64,000 nucleotides of DNA from NCBI GenBank assembly GCA_029204225.1, contig CM055108.1, forward strand, positions 20,777,644 through 20,841,643, in the 5' to 3' direction. Below, piece after piece: positions 10,601 to 23,308 of the stretch; the stretch's first letter is position 1, and each line of letters opens with the position of its first letter. A program made the position numbers and the translations under genes. The DNA comes from Diphasiastrum complanatum (taxonomy: Eukaryota > Streptophyta > Lycopodiopsida > Lycopodiales > Lycopodiaceae). The notes beneath the pieces are model-generated. The model was not told the origin of the DNA. It saw only the letters and a list, made by a program, of their open reading frames with translations, and ran no database searches.

Positions 10601-12223
10601 TGTCGAATATGAGCACGATAGAATTTAAATCACATTATAGCACTGCTTGCCACCAACTTTGCCATAGTTGTGAAATTTGTTTTTGACATGATAGTTCTAG
10701 CAGCGAAAATGCTCTTGCAAACATAAATTACTTGAATTGGTGTGGTCTTGACTGAAAAGTGGATGTGCTGGCTCATGTTGCCAAACTTCGTACCCTTTCA
10801 TAAGTATGTGCTCTAAATATAACTGCATCCTTAAAAACTACTCATGTCATCTTGACATGCATCTGGTTTTGCTGAGCCTTGACTTACAAAGTTTGTTACA
10901 ATTTAGTTCAGCTTGTTGTCTCATGAAGTCATAGTCTTCTTTGATGGTGTCATTCATTGTTAGTCGTGACCAAGATATTTGAAATGCATTTTCTTATGAA
11001 GTTTGTGATATTGGATTCTGTTTGATGCATCATGCTACAATGCTGCTGTACTAATTGCAACACAAGCAACTTAGGATAACTCCTCTTTGTACACAAAATA
11101 AAAACATTCAAAACCAGTGAGCAATATGAGTATTGTCCTGCCAGGCTGGCAATGGCTGAATGCTGGAGAGGAAATCCGTCTGTGGCACTTCTAGAGTGTC
11201 ATGCAAGGGAATTCCCCTTGCTACTTTCAAAATCCCTTACCCCATAAAAGCCATAGCTAACCATTTGTGTGTGATTCTCCAGGGTGTTGAATTCAGGAGT
11301 CCTTGATTTTGTTTTATTGGCTGAATGTGATTCCCTTGTCTTTAAACTGTCATCCAAGGATTATAGCCTTCATCAGTTGCAGCATGTTTAATCTAGGTGA
11401 AGACCTCAAGCTCACAAGCATTAATCAGATTGGAGAGAAAAAGTTCGAGATAGTGGGTGGAAGGGAATGTGTCAATAGAAGAGTAGGGAGCAAACAGTTG
11501 CACGCTTATGTTTGAGGATTTGAGTCTTGGCGTGCCCAGAATTTATTGAGTGACTACTTTGCATTTGAAAAGGTCTGAGAGTACTCTTTGAACTTTTTCT
11601 CTCTCTTAATCTTTCTGAGCAGGCTGTTGAAAGCTTTTGGAGCACCCAAGAGAACAAGAATATATTGGGCAGGAGGGGAGCCTTTTGGAGGAGATAAAGC
11701 ACTAGAACCTTTGCAGAAGGAATTTTCTTATCTGTACAATAAGGACACTCTTGCCCTTCCAGAGGAACTTCAACCATTCAGGAAAAAGGCATCTAGCCTT
11801 GCTGCCATTGACTACTTAGTATCTCTGAACAGCGATGTTTTCATGCCATCACATGGAGGGAATATGGCCCACTCTTTGAAGGTAAAGTTGTTATAGAGCT
11901 TGAAACCCTTTGGTCTATTTTCTATGTTTCAAATCCGTTTTCCATTTTTCTTTTGCTAATTTTTCTATATGGGTTGTGTTAAAAAAAAAAATCAGGGTCA
12001 TAGAGCATTTACAGGCCACCGAAAACACATTACACCAAATAAGAGGGAGATGCTGCCTTACTTCTTGAATTCAACAATTTCTCAGCTCGATTTCGACAAC
12101 ACTATTAAAAGACTTCATAATGAATCTATGGGCCAGCCAGCAATGTGGAAAGATAAAAAAGGTCGTGATGTTATTGGTTATCCAGTACCTGAGTGCATGT
12201 GCCAGCAATCTGTGACAGATTAA
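7663..12223 (+). CDS. Plant O-fucosyltransferase family protein (GT65-like), 6 coding exons
   Basis: Coding exons are 7663-8270, 8541-8709, 9193-9282, 9575-9858, 11623-11881 and 11996-12223; every intron is GT-AG and phases agree, giving 1638 nt (545 residues and TAA). The ATG at 7663 has G at -3 and +4. Residues 47-66 form one hydrophobic anchor after a short basic N-terminus, as expected of a type II Golgi membrane enzyme. Family signatures are GGLNQQRNQ (from residue 165), DVDHF after it, RGLDSRLSKDLP, LRCKVAFHALKF, the HLRLEKDVW block (His322-x-Arg324, donor-binding type), LAGLCPLNA, AGGEPFGG, the PSHGGNM block (459-465), GHRKHITPNKR, and a C-terminal PVPECMC. Members use GDP-fucose; many plant ones act in the secretory pathway, often with unknown acceptors. 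Length and all blocks look intact, so it is probably functional. It is the only confident host gene here. Intron 4 (9859-11622) holds a small transposon. Confidence 0.95.
10149..10531. mobile_element. hAT-like MITE in intron 4 of the O-fucosyltransferase gene
   Basis: The element starts CAAGGTTACAAGCCG and ends with AACCTTG, an inverted match, and is flanked on both sides by a perfect 8-bp direct repeat CAAGCCAG (10141-10148 and 10532-10539). An 8-bp target duplication with CA-starting inverted ends is the hAT signature. The ends carry repeated TTCGAA-centred palindromes, including CCGATTCGAATCGG at 10161-10174. It is 383 bp long with no transposase, so it is non-autonomous. It does not touch the splice sites. 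Confidence 0.85.
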
Positions 12224-13775
12224 TGTATCAACCTAAATGGACCATCAGCAAAGTTTCTAGTGGATTGTTTATTGGTCACCTACGTGAAATGGTCATGATC
12301 CGTCCGGTTACAACTGCTGAGACACTGCGAGGATTCTCTTCAACAGAGTAGTATTGCACGCTGAACCTAGCATGTCCAAAGTTTTTGAAGTGCAGAAATC
12401 TCAACCATCCCATCCTGTACAATGGCCCTCACTTTAAAGAAACTGGTTACATGTTACATGTTACAATATACAACAGACATTCTCCTCCGAGTGTTTAGTA
12501 TGCTAGCTTGGCAGTGGCATTCTTGATCTTTTCAAGCAGTTTGTTTTTGCTTCCTGAACATGTACACTCCATCAATCATCAAGCCCAATACATGAGATTA
12601 TCAAAATGTTGATGACAACTAAAGTGTTCACAAATGCCATCATGACCTGATGGGCAGGAAGAGGTCTGTATTTCCTCCTTCACCTCTTATGGTGAACACA
12701 TTTTCCTCTCAGCTCATTGGTATAGTTTTTGGGCTGGCCTGCCAGAGAGCAAACGCTGTTTCATAAATTATAAAATCAATTTCTGTCAGAATGAAGTAGT
12801 TCTCTTTGGTGTGCACATATCTGTGGAGTGATTTATGTTTATATTCATGTACTCTTAACTCAATGGTACTTCAACATACATTTAGACCTCAAGACTAAGG
12901 AACACTAGCTTCAGGCCCTTCTTTTCTACTCAGGGTTATTAAGCACCAACTCCAAGCAGTTACTACTAGCTTATATTTCCAGATTTAGTAGACTGATAAA
13001 TGCTTTTCTGAGTTTCTTGTCATAGTTTTTGAGGGCTTGCTATGAAGCACAATAATACTTTCAGCCCATCTTTTCAACTCATGTTTGATATGAATTTATT
13101 TCATGTTTTGAGTTTTGAATGCTAGACAGTGCACATTGAAAAGGAAAATAAGATTTGTCTGTTATTTCCTTAGTCTTCCTTTCCTTCCCAGTTCTTTTTC
13201 GTTCTAAGGCTGTTTTATTTTTTCTTTGGGACTTTTTGTGCCGCTGTCTTTGATTGTGGCTTTCTTGGCTTTTACCCGTTCTTGTGGGTGTTTTGCTACC
13301 ATAGTGCTATCTTTCAGTTTTTAGGTTTTTATCTAGTCTTTTGTTTGGCAACCTTTCTTCTTCTAGCTTTTTTCTATAAGATTTACCTGATTTTTCTGTG
13401 TTCACTATAGTGACTTCACATTTTCTTGGTCACCTCAAGTACATCTTGTTTTTTCAGCTTTTTGGCTTCCCTATGAGTAAACACTTGGCTTGTGTCCTTA
13501 CTTTTCGTACTTGTGCTTGATCATCTGATATGTTTAGACCTTTAGTGGCAATCTGGTAAGCTAACCATAACCACATTATCTTGCTTACCCAATTGGTAAC
13601 TGATAGAGTACCCAATAGGTTCAAAGTAGTTTTCTTTGGGTAACTCTTTAAAGTCTATTTGGCAATAATACTTTAAGCAGTTGGTTGCACAGGCTTGTTC
13701 CTCCAGTTTTGGTCATTTACATAAAATTTAGCACTTTGTAAGATAGATTTAGCAATGTTTATTTGCTTATTTGCT
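12224..13775 (+). other. 3' untranslated region and downstream flank of the O-fucosyltransferase gene
   Basis: No further coding sequence is seen. The 3' UTR must start at 12224, but no certain poly-A site could be chosen. From about 13150 the sequence is T-rich and without features. Confidence 0.5.
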
Positions 13776-14460
13776 ATGCTAAATGGTGGTTACGGACATT
13801 TCTTTTGGTCATGCTAACTACGTCCTACTGAACTACAATCATATTGTTGCAAAACTTTGTTTTTTGGCAAAATACAACTAACTTAATGCCTATCACAACT
13901 TGATCAAAAACACTAACTTGTCTATTGTTGTTGTAATAGTATCATAACCACATACTTCTATACACGAGTTCTTTCACTATTGAACTCTAATATTGCATTT
14001 TGTTAGGATTTAGCATTGAGTGTATGTTAAGGTCTATTTGGTATTGACATGGCCTCGAATGATGCATATCCCAATATTGTGGCTTATCACGTTAAGGTTG
14101 TTCTTTGTTGTTAAGGTTGTTCTTTGTTATCGTGTTTTCTAATACCTATCGCCATGCTAATGGCTGAATGAAATGGTCATTCTTGCTTAAATTTCTTGCT
14201 CATATTTTTACATTACCCAACACATTAAGCCCTCTAGCTTGCCACACACACAAAGGCTAAATGGTGGTTACAAACTAACTTTTATGATAAGTCATGCTAA
14301 CTACATCGAATTGAACAACAATCATATTCTAAAAGGGCTTGATTTAAATAGATTAGCTTAAGAATTATCACAACTTGATGGACAAAATTGTCATTGTCAT
14401 TGTAACAGTGTCAGAATCCCATGTTTGGAACTTGGTATATATCATCTCTTTTACTATGTG
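13776..14460. repeat. Diverged direct repeat, two copies about 486 bp apart
   Basis: GCTAAATGGTGGTTAC recurs at about 13776 and 14262, followed in both by CATGCTAACTAC, CAATCATATT and ATCACAACTTGAT in the same order over roughly 190 bp. By eye about 70-75% alike. Between them a short GTTAAGGTTGTTCTTTGTT doublet lies near 14092-14128. The repeat type is unknown. Confidence 0.55.
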
Positions 14461-14769
14461 AATGTTGACTCTAATGGTCACAGAATTTTCTCTACAAGCT
14501 TGTGAAATCTTGAAGGCAAGTGTGTGGAATGAGCCTCCCAACGATAGGCACCTTCCCTTTCAGTCCAACTCTTGCTATTTTTGTCATCTAACACATGGCA
14601 TCCAAAATGGGTGATCAATTCAATTGGCATGCATCATGATTCTTGTGACCCATGAATATCGACTGATTCATAGGACACCACCCCTCTGTCGTGCCATGGA
14701 GATACAACTATTCATGGTGTTCACTGGTTTCCATCCCTTCTTTGATCTCGATTACAGCCTTCTCAAGGG

Positions 14770-15371
14770 TCATCTGTGGATCTTTAACAAGTAATGTTCG
14801 GGTCGTTTGAAACGACCTTGGTAGAGCTCGCAACAGGTATGTGAGTTCTTCTCTGCTGAGACTGCATTCTTTATTCTAGAATTGTGTAGCGAGAGAAATA
14901 GGTCTTTCATTCTTCTGATGACGGAGGTGAGGTCTTTACCATCCCATCTCAAATTGGTCAGCTGATCTTCAAGAAGCATAATTTGGCTTCGTGATTTCGT
15001 TTGAAATCTGGTCAACAAAGTATTCCACATTTCTCTTGCATTGGAGAGTTGCTAGATCAAGTGTCAAGCTGTCTTCGATGGAGGAAGATAGGACGACTAC
15101 TGCCTTGTCATTTCTTTCTCTCCATTCTCGCAGCTCTTTGCTAGTGGTTGTGGGCATCTCTTAAGTGCCATCTACCCAGGGCCACAGACCTTTTCCTTTC
15201 AGTATGAGAGAAGTCTTCACCTTCCATGCTAGGAAGTTTGATCTTGAGGAGTCTAGGAAGTTTGATCTTGAGGAGTCAAGGATTGTGCAGATCTTTGATT
15301 GAATGCTACTAATGGATGCTATAGCATGAAGGAATCAAGTAGAGCTCTAATACCATTGATGCGAAATCGGA
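14770..15371 (-). mobile_element. Ty1/copia fossil: gag remnant and primer-binding site (family C5)
   Basis: Minus-strand stretches at 14770-15157 show the copia gag (UBN2-type) pattern LREWRERNDKAVVVL followed by a MWNTLLTRFQTKSRSQI-type segment. Just upstream on the minus strand, 15342-15355 reads TGGTATTAGAGCTC, a slightly altered initiator-Met primer-binding site, so an LTR end lies at about 15357. The same gag type occurs on the + strand at 62.6-63.1 kb. It is a broken fragment with no pol visible here. Confidence 0.75.
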
Positions 15372-15472
15372 GTGAAACGAATAGAATCGAAACGAAACGA
15401 AACAAAACGAAACGCTAACGAAACAAAACTAATCGAATCGAAGCGAAGCGAAATGAAACAAAATGAATTGAA
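15371..15472. repeat. Degenerate (GAAAC)n/(GAAGC)n low-complexity tract
   Basis: About 100 bases built of GAAAC, GAAGC and AATCG variants lie within the presumed LTR end of the neighbouring copia fossil. The open frame across it (repeated ETKRN) is an artefact. Confidence 0.85.
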
Positions 15473-16149
15473 GTCTGATATCACTGATGGGAGGGAAACA
15501 GCTCCGATGATGGGAGTTTATGACGTTCCTGGTGATGAAGGCCAGATAGAGCCGACTTGGCAGGAGTAGCTACTGTTACTAATTGTGGTCTAATTCTCTT
15601 CCAAGCCCTAGATCGCTTCTGACGATCTGTTGTAAAAATTAAACTTGTAACCAGCATTTTTGTATTATTTTGTATATTTTTGTATTATTGCTTTTACTTT
15701 TGAGAAACAAGGTATTTTTGTTCTTATTAAAAGTCTATAACCTATATAAGAACAAACTATGATAATTGAACATCCCCATTTTATCTGACATTCACTGGCT
15801 ATCTTTTGTAATTGAATCTTGCTGATGCTTTGTCATTCAAGCATTGTGTCACATACAAAAGCCCACAAATGTGTATTTTAGACCTCATACCAAACATCAC
15901 AAAAGATTAGATTTACATATTGGATCTATTATGAATTTCCTTGGCTGCAAAAAGCTTGCCAACTAAATTTTGCTCCAAAAAGCTCGCTTTCAATAGCTCA
16001 CCAAAAGATCAACCCCTTTTAATCCCATCTGGCGCAACATAAGTATAGACCAAAAATCAAAGGAGAGATGAAGAAGCGAAGAACGTTGTCACTGAACAAT
16101 AACAAAATTGTAAGAGGAGTGTGAGGCTGCTATTTTGTGTTGCACTGTC
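15473..16149. other. Spacer without recognised features
   Basis: No gene is seen. A T-rich stretch with TTTTTGTATTATT repeats lies at 15655-15700. Part of it may be LTR sequence of the preceding copia fossil. Confidence 0.35.
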
Positions 16150-18420
16150 GACTCACTATAAGAGTAGAAAATACAACGTTCTTCCAACAGTGCTTTTGCA
16201 TTGTATCCATTCTTGTTCAATTGATTGTTGATTGTTTGTGATTTGTATTACCAATAATCTCGTGCATTGTGTAGCAGACTTTTGCAATAGATAGCGCACC
16301 TTTGCAGCAAGTATGCACATGGAATTCAATTGTCCAATCAAGAGCTCATAATATTGGAATTCAATTGTCCAATCAAGAGCTCGTAATATTGGTGTAGAAA
16401 CTAATTTTTTGAATGCTTCCAATGCCTCAACTATCCAAATTGATACAATAGTCGATTTATATATAGGTCTTGCTAGATCAGCAAAGAATAGGATAAATAT
16501 TCGATAATAGTTTGCATGACCCATAAAAATATATACTCCTCTGATTGTTCATGGTGGAAGTAATTCTACAATAAGCTTGATTTTCGAATAATTTGCAGCA
16601 ATTTCATGCATGGATACTACATGTCCAGGAACAATTCCATGAGTAACGCAAATCTGGCATTTTTCTGGATTTAAGAAAATCTAGTACTTACAACATCGTT
16701 CAAGCACTTTTTCCAAATGTTCTAGATGGTGTGTTTCCAAACTATGGACTCCAAGATCATCCAAATAAATTTCAACACATTTTTGCAAGTACTTGAACTC
16801 GGTACATCACAAAGTCCAAATGGCATAATTTTATAAGCATAAGTCTCTCATTCTGTTGCAAAAGCCATTCTATGTCAATCAACAGGTGCGCTTTTGACCT
16901 GATTGTATCCACTAAATCCATCCAAAAACTATAAGCTTCCGCTCCAGCAAGGTGATCCAAAATGCTTTCCATGAAAGGTCATGAAAAAATGATCCTTTCG
17001 TGTAACTTTGCTCAAAGATTTTAGGTTCACACAAATTCGCATCTTGCCATTTTTCTTTGGAACGACAGCGATTGGTGAAAGCCATTCGATATATTTGATC
17101 TCATAAATAATATCTGCTTTCAATAATCTCTATAACTCCTTCTTTATAAGATCTGTAACATTTGGATTGCATCGATAAAACCTCATTATTTTTGGAATTG
17201 CATCAGGTACCAATGGAATAGTATGCTCGACTACTGAAGTAGAAATCCCCTTTAAATCCTTGTAAGTCCAAGCAAAACAATCCTGATACTTGACCAACGA
17301 CTTTCTCAACGCATTGAACTGGTTTGTTGAAAGTTGCGCTCCAACTTGAACTATTTTCTCAACGTCTTCTTGTTCCGCTAAATTCATAGGTTGTGTCCTA
17401 ACTGGTCCATTATAAACATCTTGTGTTTCGGGCAATTGATCCTCAAGCTCACGATGAGCTTTTGGGAGCATAATGACAACATCATCCAAAGTATAACTTT
17501 TGCAATGATCTAGCATGTCATGTTGTACTTCATTTGTGTCATGTTCCACGGAAATCCGTTGAACCATCTGCACCAGTTATGGCCATCATGATAGCTCAGA
17601 AGTAGAAAAAAGTTGATGCTAAACCACTGCAGAATCTATATTGGTCATTGATTACCAATTGTATTTGGGAAATTCTGAGATCTCAATTCTGAGGAAAAAA
17701 AATCACAATAGGAGGCAGTGGATCAAGAAGTTACAATAAGTGATCATTCTACACATAGAATGGCAAGATAACATCATGAGAGTGCACCAATGAGTAGTAG
17801 AACCCAAAGAAAACCATGTATAATGATGAAATGAGAGAGAGAGAGAGAGAAGAGAGAAGATGTGTCTCTCCACGAGTTACATCCTTTTATAACAAGTCCA
17901 AACCCTATTTGGCCACTTGGCTTTCCCTCCAAAATGTAAACCCTACTATTTTTGGGTCTAGATTCAATGTACCCAAAGTTCAAATTTGAATCTCTCTCTA
18001 ACTTGACTACCAACTTTCCCACACTTTCAAAAAGTGTTTATTGAATGTATTTTAAACTGATATAACTTCAAAAAGTTTATCTCTAAAGGCTAAAATGAGT
18101 TTTGGCCTCAACTGACAATTTACCAAAATATGACTAAACTTGTTGAAATCTCTCACAGTCAATCATTCAGCCAATGTTTCCTTAGCTTGAGGTACCAATC
18201 TTAAGAATTCTCCCAATGTAATATCAATCTTGCTAGATTCTGTTTGTGGTACCTTCGGTTCTATCATCCTAAATGGCTCTTGATAATGAAATTGGGCACT
18301 GATATCAGTCCTTTAACGAGATCTATACAAAGAATCAGGTAAATCCGAAGGTATCACGTGTAAAAAGAACTTCCATTGCAACTCTGGCATTTTCCAAGGC
18401 TTTTTCCAGTTGCTATTTTT
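16150..18420 (-). mobile_element. Ty3/gypsy fossil G1: protease-to-RNase H region
   Basis: Minus-strand segments in gypsy pol order: a stretch before RT with LVKYQDCFAWTYKDLKGIS and an MRFYRCNPN block (17130-17573), the RT start with IAVVPKKNGKMRICVN (16929-17123), more RT (16772-16972), and the GHANYYR block leading towards RNase H (16156-16524). The part at 18158-18420 also reads as upstream coding sequence of the same element. The FAWTY and IKKEL style suggests the Tat/Athila side of gypsy. It is interrupted by an LTR piece of copia family C1 (17735-18157). The element carries many breaks and is old. Confidence 0.8.
17735..18157 (-). mobile_element. Partial LTR of copia family C1 inside gypsy G1
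   Basis: Starts on the minus strand at 18157 with TGTGAGAGATTTC, exactly the LTR start seen at 22708. It includes the TATA-like CTATAAAAGG equivalent and the GA/CT tract (about 17830-17848). Only the 5' portion of the LTR is present. Confidence 0.85.
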
Positions 18421-19257
18421 GGTTTCACACATGTGAAATATAGTAGTGTAAAATATAGTAGGGTACTGTAATTGTACGAAAAGCAACTATATTTTATGTT
18501 TTGCTTCATGTTTGATTAGTATCTCTTAGAGTTTGCATCTCATTTGTATGTAGATGCTGATTTTTCTACATTGGCAGAATTGTTGGTTTGCTCCTTATTG
18601 TAACCAAAGATTAGGGATATGGATTGGATCTTGAATGATTTTAAATCCTTCACATGGTATCAGAGCTATTGTGTTTCAGGTTATGAAAGGATCATCCATC
18701 TTTAGCATGGATTTGGAGGACTTACCAATGCTAGAGCATGCTAGATTGATTTTTACTCAAAAATCAGCATTTTTGCATGTGTAGAATTGATTTTTCGTAG
18801 GTCAAAACTCAATATAGGGTTATATACTTGATCAATTCCAAATTCACACTTGGCTTATCAGATTTCGATGATTTTTGGTGCATTTTAAAGGTCTCATTGA
18901 AGGTTACAAGATGATATATCAAGTTTCTAGAAATTGCATGTAGAATTTGAGATATTCAATTTTTTTGTGATTTTGTCAAAATCCTAATTTTGATTGGATC
19001 TCTAGTTTGTGAGGCTACTAAACTTCAATTAAGTGTGTTTCAATCTTAGAAAGTGGCAAGAATCATTATATTGAGGGTAGATCATAGGTTGATCAAGATT
19101 TCACTATTCTATATGTTGATTTTCTAGTTAGAAGTGCTAGAAGAGATTTGAGAGGTTCCATATCTTTGTGATTTCTTCTTGAGTTCATTTTTTGACATTC
19201 AAGATAGTGCTTTGTGCATTGGAACAGCCGGAAAGAAGAATATCAAGTCATTGCAAC

Positions 19258-20589
19258 ATGGCTACAAGTGGTGGATTCATGTTGGAAGGTGATGATAGGC
19301 TTACCTCAATCAATTATTCTACTCGGAAGGTGAGGAGTCCTTATTGGAATGAGTTGATGGAGATTGTTGCAGGTGTGGAGGAGAGACCTCAAGCACCTCA
19401 AGATCAAGTGAGGTATGGTAAGAGGGCCAAAAAGGCTCTACACATGATTAAGATGAATGCTACCAATGAGCTTCTCAAGGAAGTTGGTAAGTGCACATCA
19501 TCTTTGGAGGCTTGGGAAGCTTTGAAGAAGCTTTATGAATCCAAGTCTACATCAAGAGTGCTTACTCTTAGGAGGAAAATATTTCAAAAGAAGAAAGAGA
19601 GTACTCATGCTTTTGTTTTGAGGGTTAAAGCATTCAATGATGAGTTAGCATGTATTGATGAGAGCATTAAGGAGGTAGAGCTTGTTCAAGTTATACTTAA
19701 TGGCTTGTTGGATGATCATGCTAATCTTGTTAAAAGTTTTTCTATTCAAAAGGCTTTGCCAAGTATTGTGGATTTGCAAGAGATCTTGGTGAATGAGTAT
19801 AGGTTTCAATCAAGAGGAGATGAGTCTACATCAACATCTCATTATAAAGAGGAGGCTATGTTTATCAAAGACAAGTTCAAGGGCAAAGGCAAAGGCAAGT
19901 GGTCTAAAGGGCAAGATCAAGGTGAGACTTCCTATTTTGGCAAAAAGAAAGATAAGTCTAAGTTGAAATGCTCTTATTGTGGAATCAAAGGTGATTCTCT
20001 TTTGATGTGTTCTTCAAGTCTAATATCAAGTGAAGGTGACAAAGATTCATGGTGGATTGATAGTGGAGCTAGTTCAGACATGACTAGTCACAAGGAGTTC
20101 TTTACTTCTTTGCTCACTTATGATGGAGCCAAGAAAGCAATTCACATGGCCAATGGTGGTGAGTGTGTGATTGAAGGTATTGGTTCAATTCCTATTTTTC
20201 TCTCTACTAATAGAAAAGAAAGACTTGATGGTGTTCTTTACATTCCTTCACTTTCAAAGAATTTCTTAAGTGTTGGTCAAATGATAGAGAAAGGGTACAT
20301 GGTAAAATTTGGTGGTGATGTGTGTTTTATTACAAAGGAAGAAATCTTGGTTGCTAGGGGCAATAGACAAGGTAGAGTTTTCAAGCTTGATGCTTTTGTT
20401 ATGGCTAACAAAAAGGATGGAATGGAAAAGGAGATTGGTCTCAACTTTCCAAAGTTCCCTTTTAGCATCAATAAGATTGGTGGAACTGATGCAAAGTCTA
20501 GCAAGCTTCCTTATGCTAGATCTAAGTCAAGATCTAATATTCTTCTTGGAGATGTTCATCTTTGTGCTAGCTTGGCTAGTCTTGGCTAG
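19258..20589 (+). mobile_element. gag-protease region of the C1 element
   Basis: A continuous open stretch. It opens with a copia gag (UBN2) domain: MATSGGFML, the RAKKALHMIKMN block, SSLEAWEALKKLYESKSTSR, VILNGLLDD. A Lys/Gly-rich linker and a zinc-knuckle-like KCSYCGIKGD follow, then the protease core WWIDSGASSDM and the gag-pre-integrase phrase GVLYIPSLSKNFLSVGQM. The sequence stops resembling known copia proteins after about 20500. A relative with the same gag lies at 56073-56670. Confidence 0.88.
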
Positions 20590-22706
20590 TCTTGAGGATA
20601 ATAATGGTGTTTCAATGGTTCTTCATGGCAAGTGCAAGCATGCAAAAGGTAAGGAGAGAGCTAACTTCATCAATGGAGGTGAAGGTTCTTCCTTGGAAAA
20701 GATTGTTGTTAATGATTTCTTTGATCATATGGAAAAAGATGTTGCTAGGTGCATTCATGAAAGAGGTGGTTCTTCTACATCCTTTTGTGATGAGTCCAAG
20801 AAAATAATTTTTGCAGCAAGTGAAGTCACATGTCTTCATAAAGAGAGTAGATCAAATGGTTCTATCAGGAGACTTGGTGAGGGAGATAGTCACAAATCAA
20901 GAAGAAGAAAAGTATGTGAAGAGTTCAAAGTAGGATGTACTTTGAATGATGTCATTGTGAATGATAGTGAGGAAGAGTTATTATCATATGGTTCATTATC
21001 TAAATCATTTAGTAGAAGTCCGTGTTTGAAAGGAGAGAGTACTTCAATCATCCTCATGTTGAAGGTACTAATCATTTTTTTCATGGCTTCTAATGTTTTT
21101 GAGGTTTCTACTTCTTATGATGCAATCATTAAGAGCAAGTCTTATGAAGGAAAGAGCAATGCAAGACTGGTTCTTGCATGGATCTCACATCTCTTAAACT
21201 CAAAGGATTCTATGATTGTGAATTGATCACTCATGATCGAGATGGCAAAACGTTGTTGGAGAAGACTACATGGAACAAATCGAGAGGCAATTTCTTCAAG
21301 GCAAGGGAGATATCATTGGTGAGCTTATCAAGGTTTCTTATGGACTCAAGAGGGCTGGATTTATTAGGTGTGATACTCATCTTCACCTACTCTACTTCAT
21401 GTTGGATGGAAAGTTTGGAATCTATCTTTTGATTTATGGTGGTGAGACCGGTGACATTGTTTTCACTAACCTTTGTGAAAGTTAGAGATCAAGCATTGAT
21501 GAGATCTTGCTGGATCTAGATCATATGTTTGAGAGAGAGTATTTCTAGAGGTTCAGGTTTGAAGATATTCATATCTTTGATGATCAAGATAAAGGTAAGT
21601 AAGTGGAAGTGACTCATTTTGCTTTACTCACATGTTTTGGAGAATCTTCTTGTGTAGATGATGCTATGCAAGTGGATATTGGTTCTCATGGTTTTTATGC
21701 TGGAAAAGCAAGTAATGGATCTGGAAAACAAAGTTTGTTCAATGACTTTGATGGTCAAAAGGAAGATCAAGAGGTTGGTCTCAAAGGGCTTCAACACCAC
21801 AAAAGGAAATGTGGCAATTTGGAGCTAGTCAAGAGCATCAAAGGAGGGTCATTTGGCAGAGATGTTATGGATATGTTTTTGCAGCTTATTGAAGACTCAA
21901 GTAAGGTCAAAGGAGCAGCAAGGAAGTGTTGTTTAAGTTTACTTTACTTGTTCTATCTCATGGTTGAGCTATTTCATGTGGATGTGTGCAGATTGTCAAG
22001 ATATGGTCAAACTAGCTACATTGGTGAGCATCATTTTGATGTTGTATTTGTACTAGCATTCTTGGCTGGTTAAACTGATGGAAATGAAGCTATTAGAGAT
22101 TCATTCTATCACTCATCCATGATCAAGTTCTCAAGTGTTGAGCTACTTGATGCCAATACTTGGACATTGTCAATTTTTGGTGAATTCATGGTCATTTTCT
22201 TGTGTCAATTAGACCTTGAAGATGGACTAGTGCAACCTACTTGGTTTATGGAGTCATATGGTGCTGGATTTGCATCATTGATATACTCACCTACTCATGG
22301 ATTTCCAAGGTTTGATGGTTTCTTGTGGCAAGATGGAGATGGAGGCTCATTCATGGAGTTTTATGGTCGAGACATATCAAGAAAGGACAAAGTTGGAGGA
22401 GACAAGCAAGCAAATGGTCGTCACTCACATTTATTGTTTGGTTGTTGTAATTTTGCAGAGAGTTCAAAGCTTAAAACATGGATGAATCATTTCATTCAGA
22501 TTCTATTTGGTTCTTCATGTTCTAGTTATATCTTGATGTGTAAAATTGATGTAAGAGATAGTGAAGCATCCAATTTGGACACTATTCTCTATATCAATTA
22601 TGAAAGATACTTTAGAACCTTAGAAAGGAGATCTATACTTAATATGGAGATCATTCTAAACTTGGATCAAAGCAGTATGGTTAAAACTATGCCAAAACTA
22701 GTTGAA
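20590..22706 (+). mobile_element. Unrecognised tail region of the C1 element in place of pol
   Basis: Several long open stretches (20309-21226, 21603-22073, 22119-22718) fill the space where integrase, RT and RNase H should be. They lack all pol motifs. They are Ser/Lys-rich early and hydrophobic/aromatic later, ending shortly before the purine tract. The last stretch has a SEASNLDTILYIN segment that resembles SEASKVDTYILER in the unrelated-looking region at 36333-37109 of another non-autonomous element. Function unknown. Confidence 0.5.
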
Positions 22707-23308
22707 GAGGGAGTGTGAGAGATTTCAACAAGTTTAGTCATATTTTGGTAAATTGTCAATTGAAAACTCATTTTAGACTTAGAAATAAACTTTTTGAAGT
22801 TATATTAGTTTAAAATACATTCAATAAACACTTTTTGAAAGTGTGGGAAAATTGGTAATCGAGTTAGAGAGATTCAAATTTGAACTTTGGGTACATTGAA
22901 TCTAGACCCAAAAATAGTAGGGTTTAAATTTTGGAGGGAGAGCCAAGTGGCCAAATAGGGTTTGGACCTGCTATAAAAGGATGTAACTCGTGGAGAGACA
23001 CATTTTCTCTCTTCTCTCTCTCATTTCATCATTATACATGGTTCTCTTTGGGTTCTACCACTCATTGATGCACTCTCATGATGTTATCTTGCAATTCTAT
23101 ATGTAGAAATACAGTAGGGTACTATAATTCTACGGACATCAACTATATTTTATGTTTTGGTTCATGTTTGATCAGTATCTCTTAGACTTTGCATCTCATT
23201 TCATATGTAGATGCTGATTTTTCTACATTGGTAGGATTGTTGGTTTGTTCCTTACTGTAACCAAAGATTAGGGACACAGATTGGATCTTGAATGATCTGA
23301 AATCCTTC

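Larger units (their letters stand above)
18421..23308 (+). mobile_element. Non-autonomous Ty1/copia element, family C1
   Basis: Parts: a partial 5' LTR (18421-18654, ending CTTCACA), the primer-binding site TGGTATCAGAGC (18655-18666), an open gag-protease region (19258-20589), a long unrecognised region (20590-22700), a purine tract, and the 3' LTR (about 22708-23308, TGTGAGAG to CTTCACA). Integrase, reverse transcriptase and RNase H are not visible, so it would have depended on proteins from relatives. The two LTRs agree at roughly 90% by eye, so the insertion is not recent. It has several breaks. It lies between two G1 gypsy fossils of opposite orientation. Confidence 0.85.
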
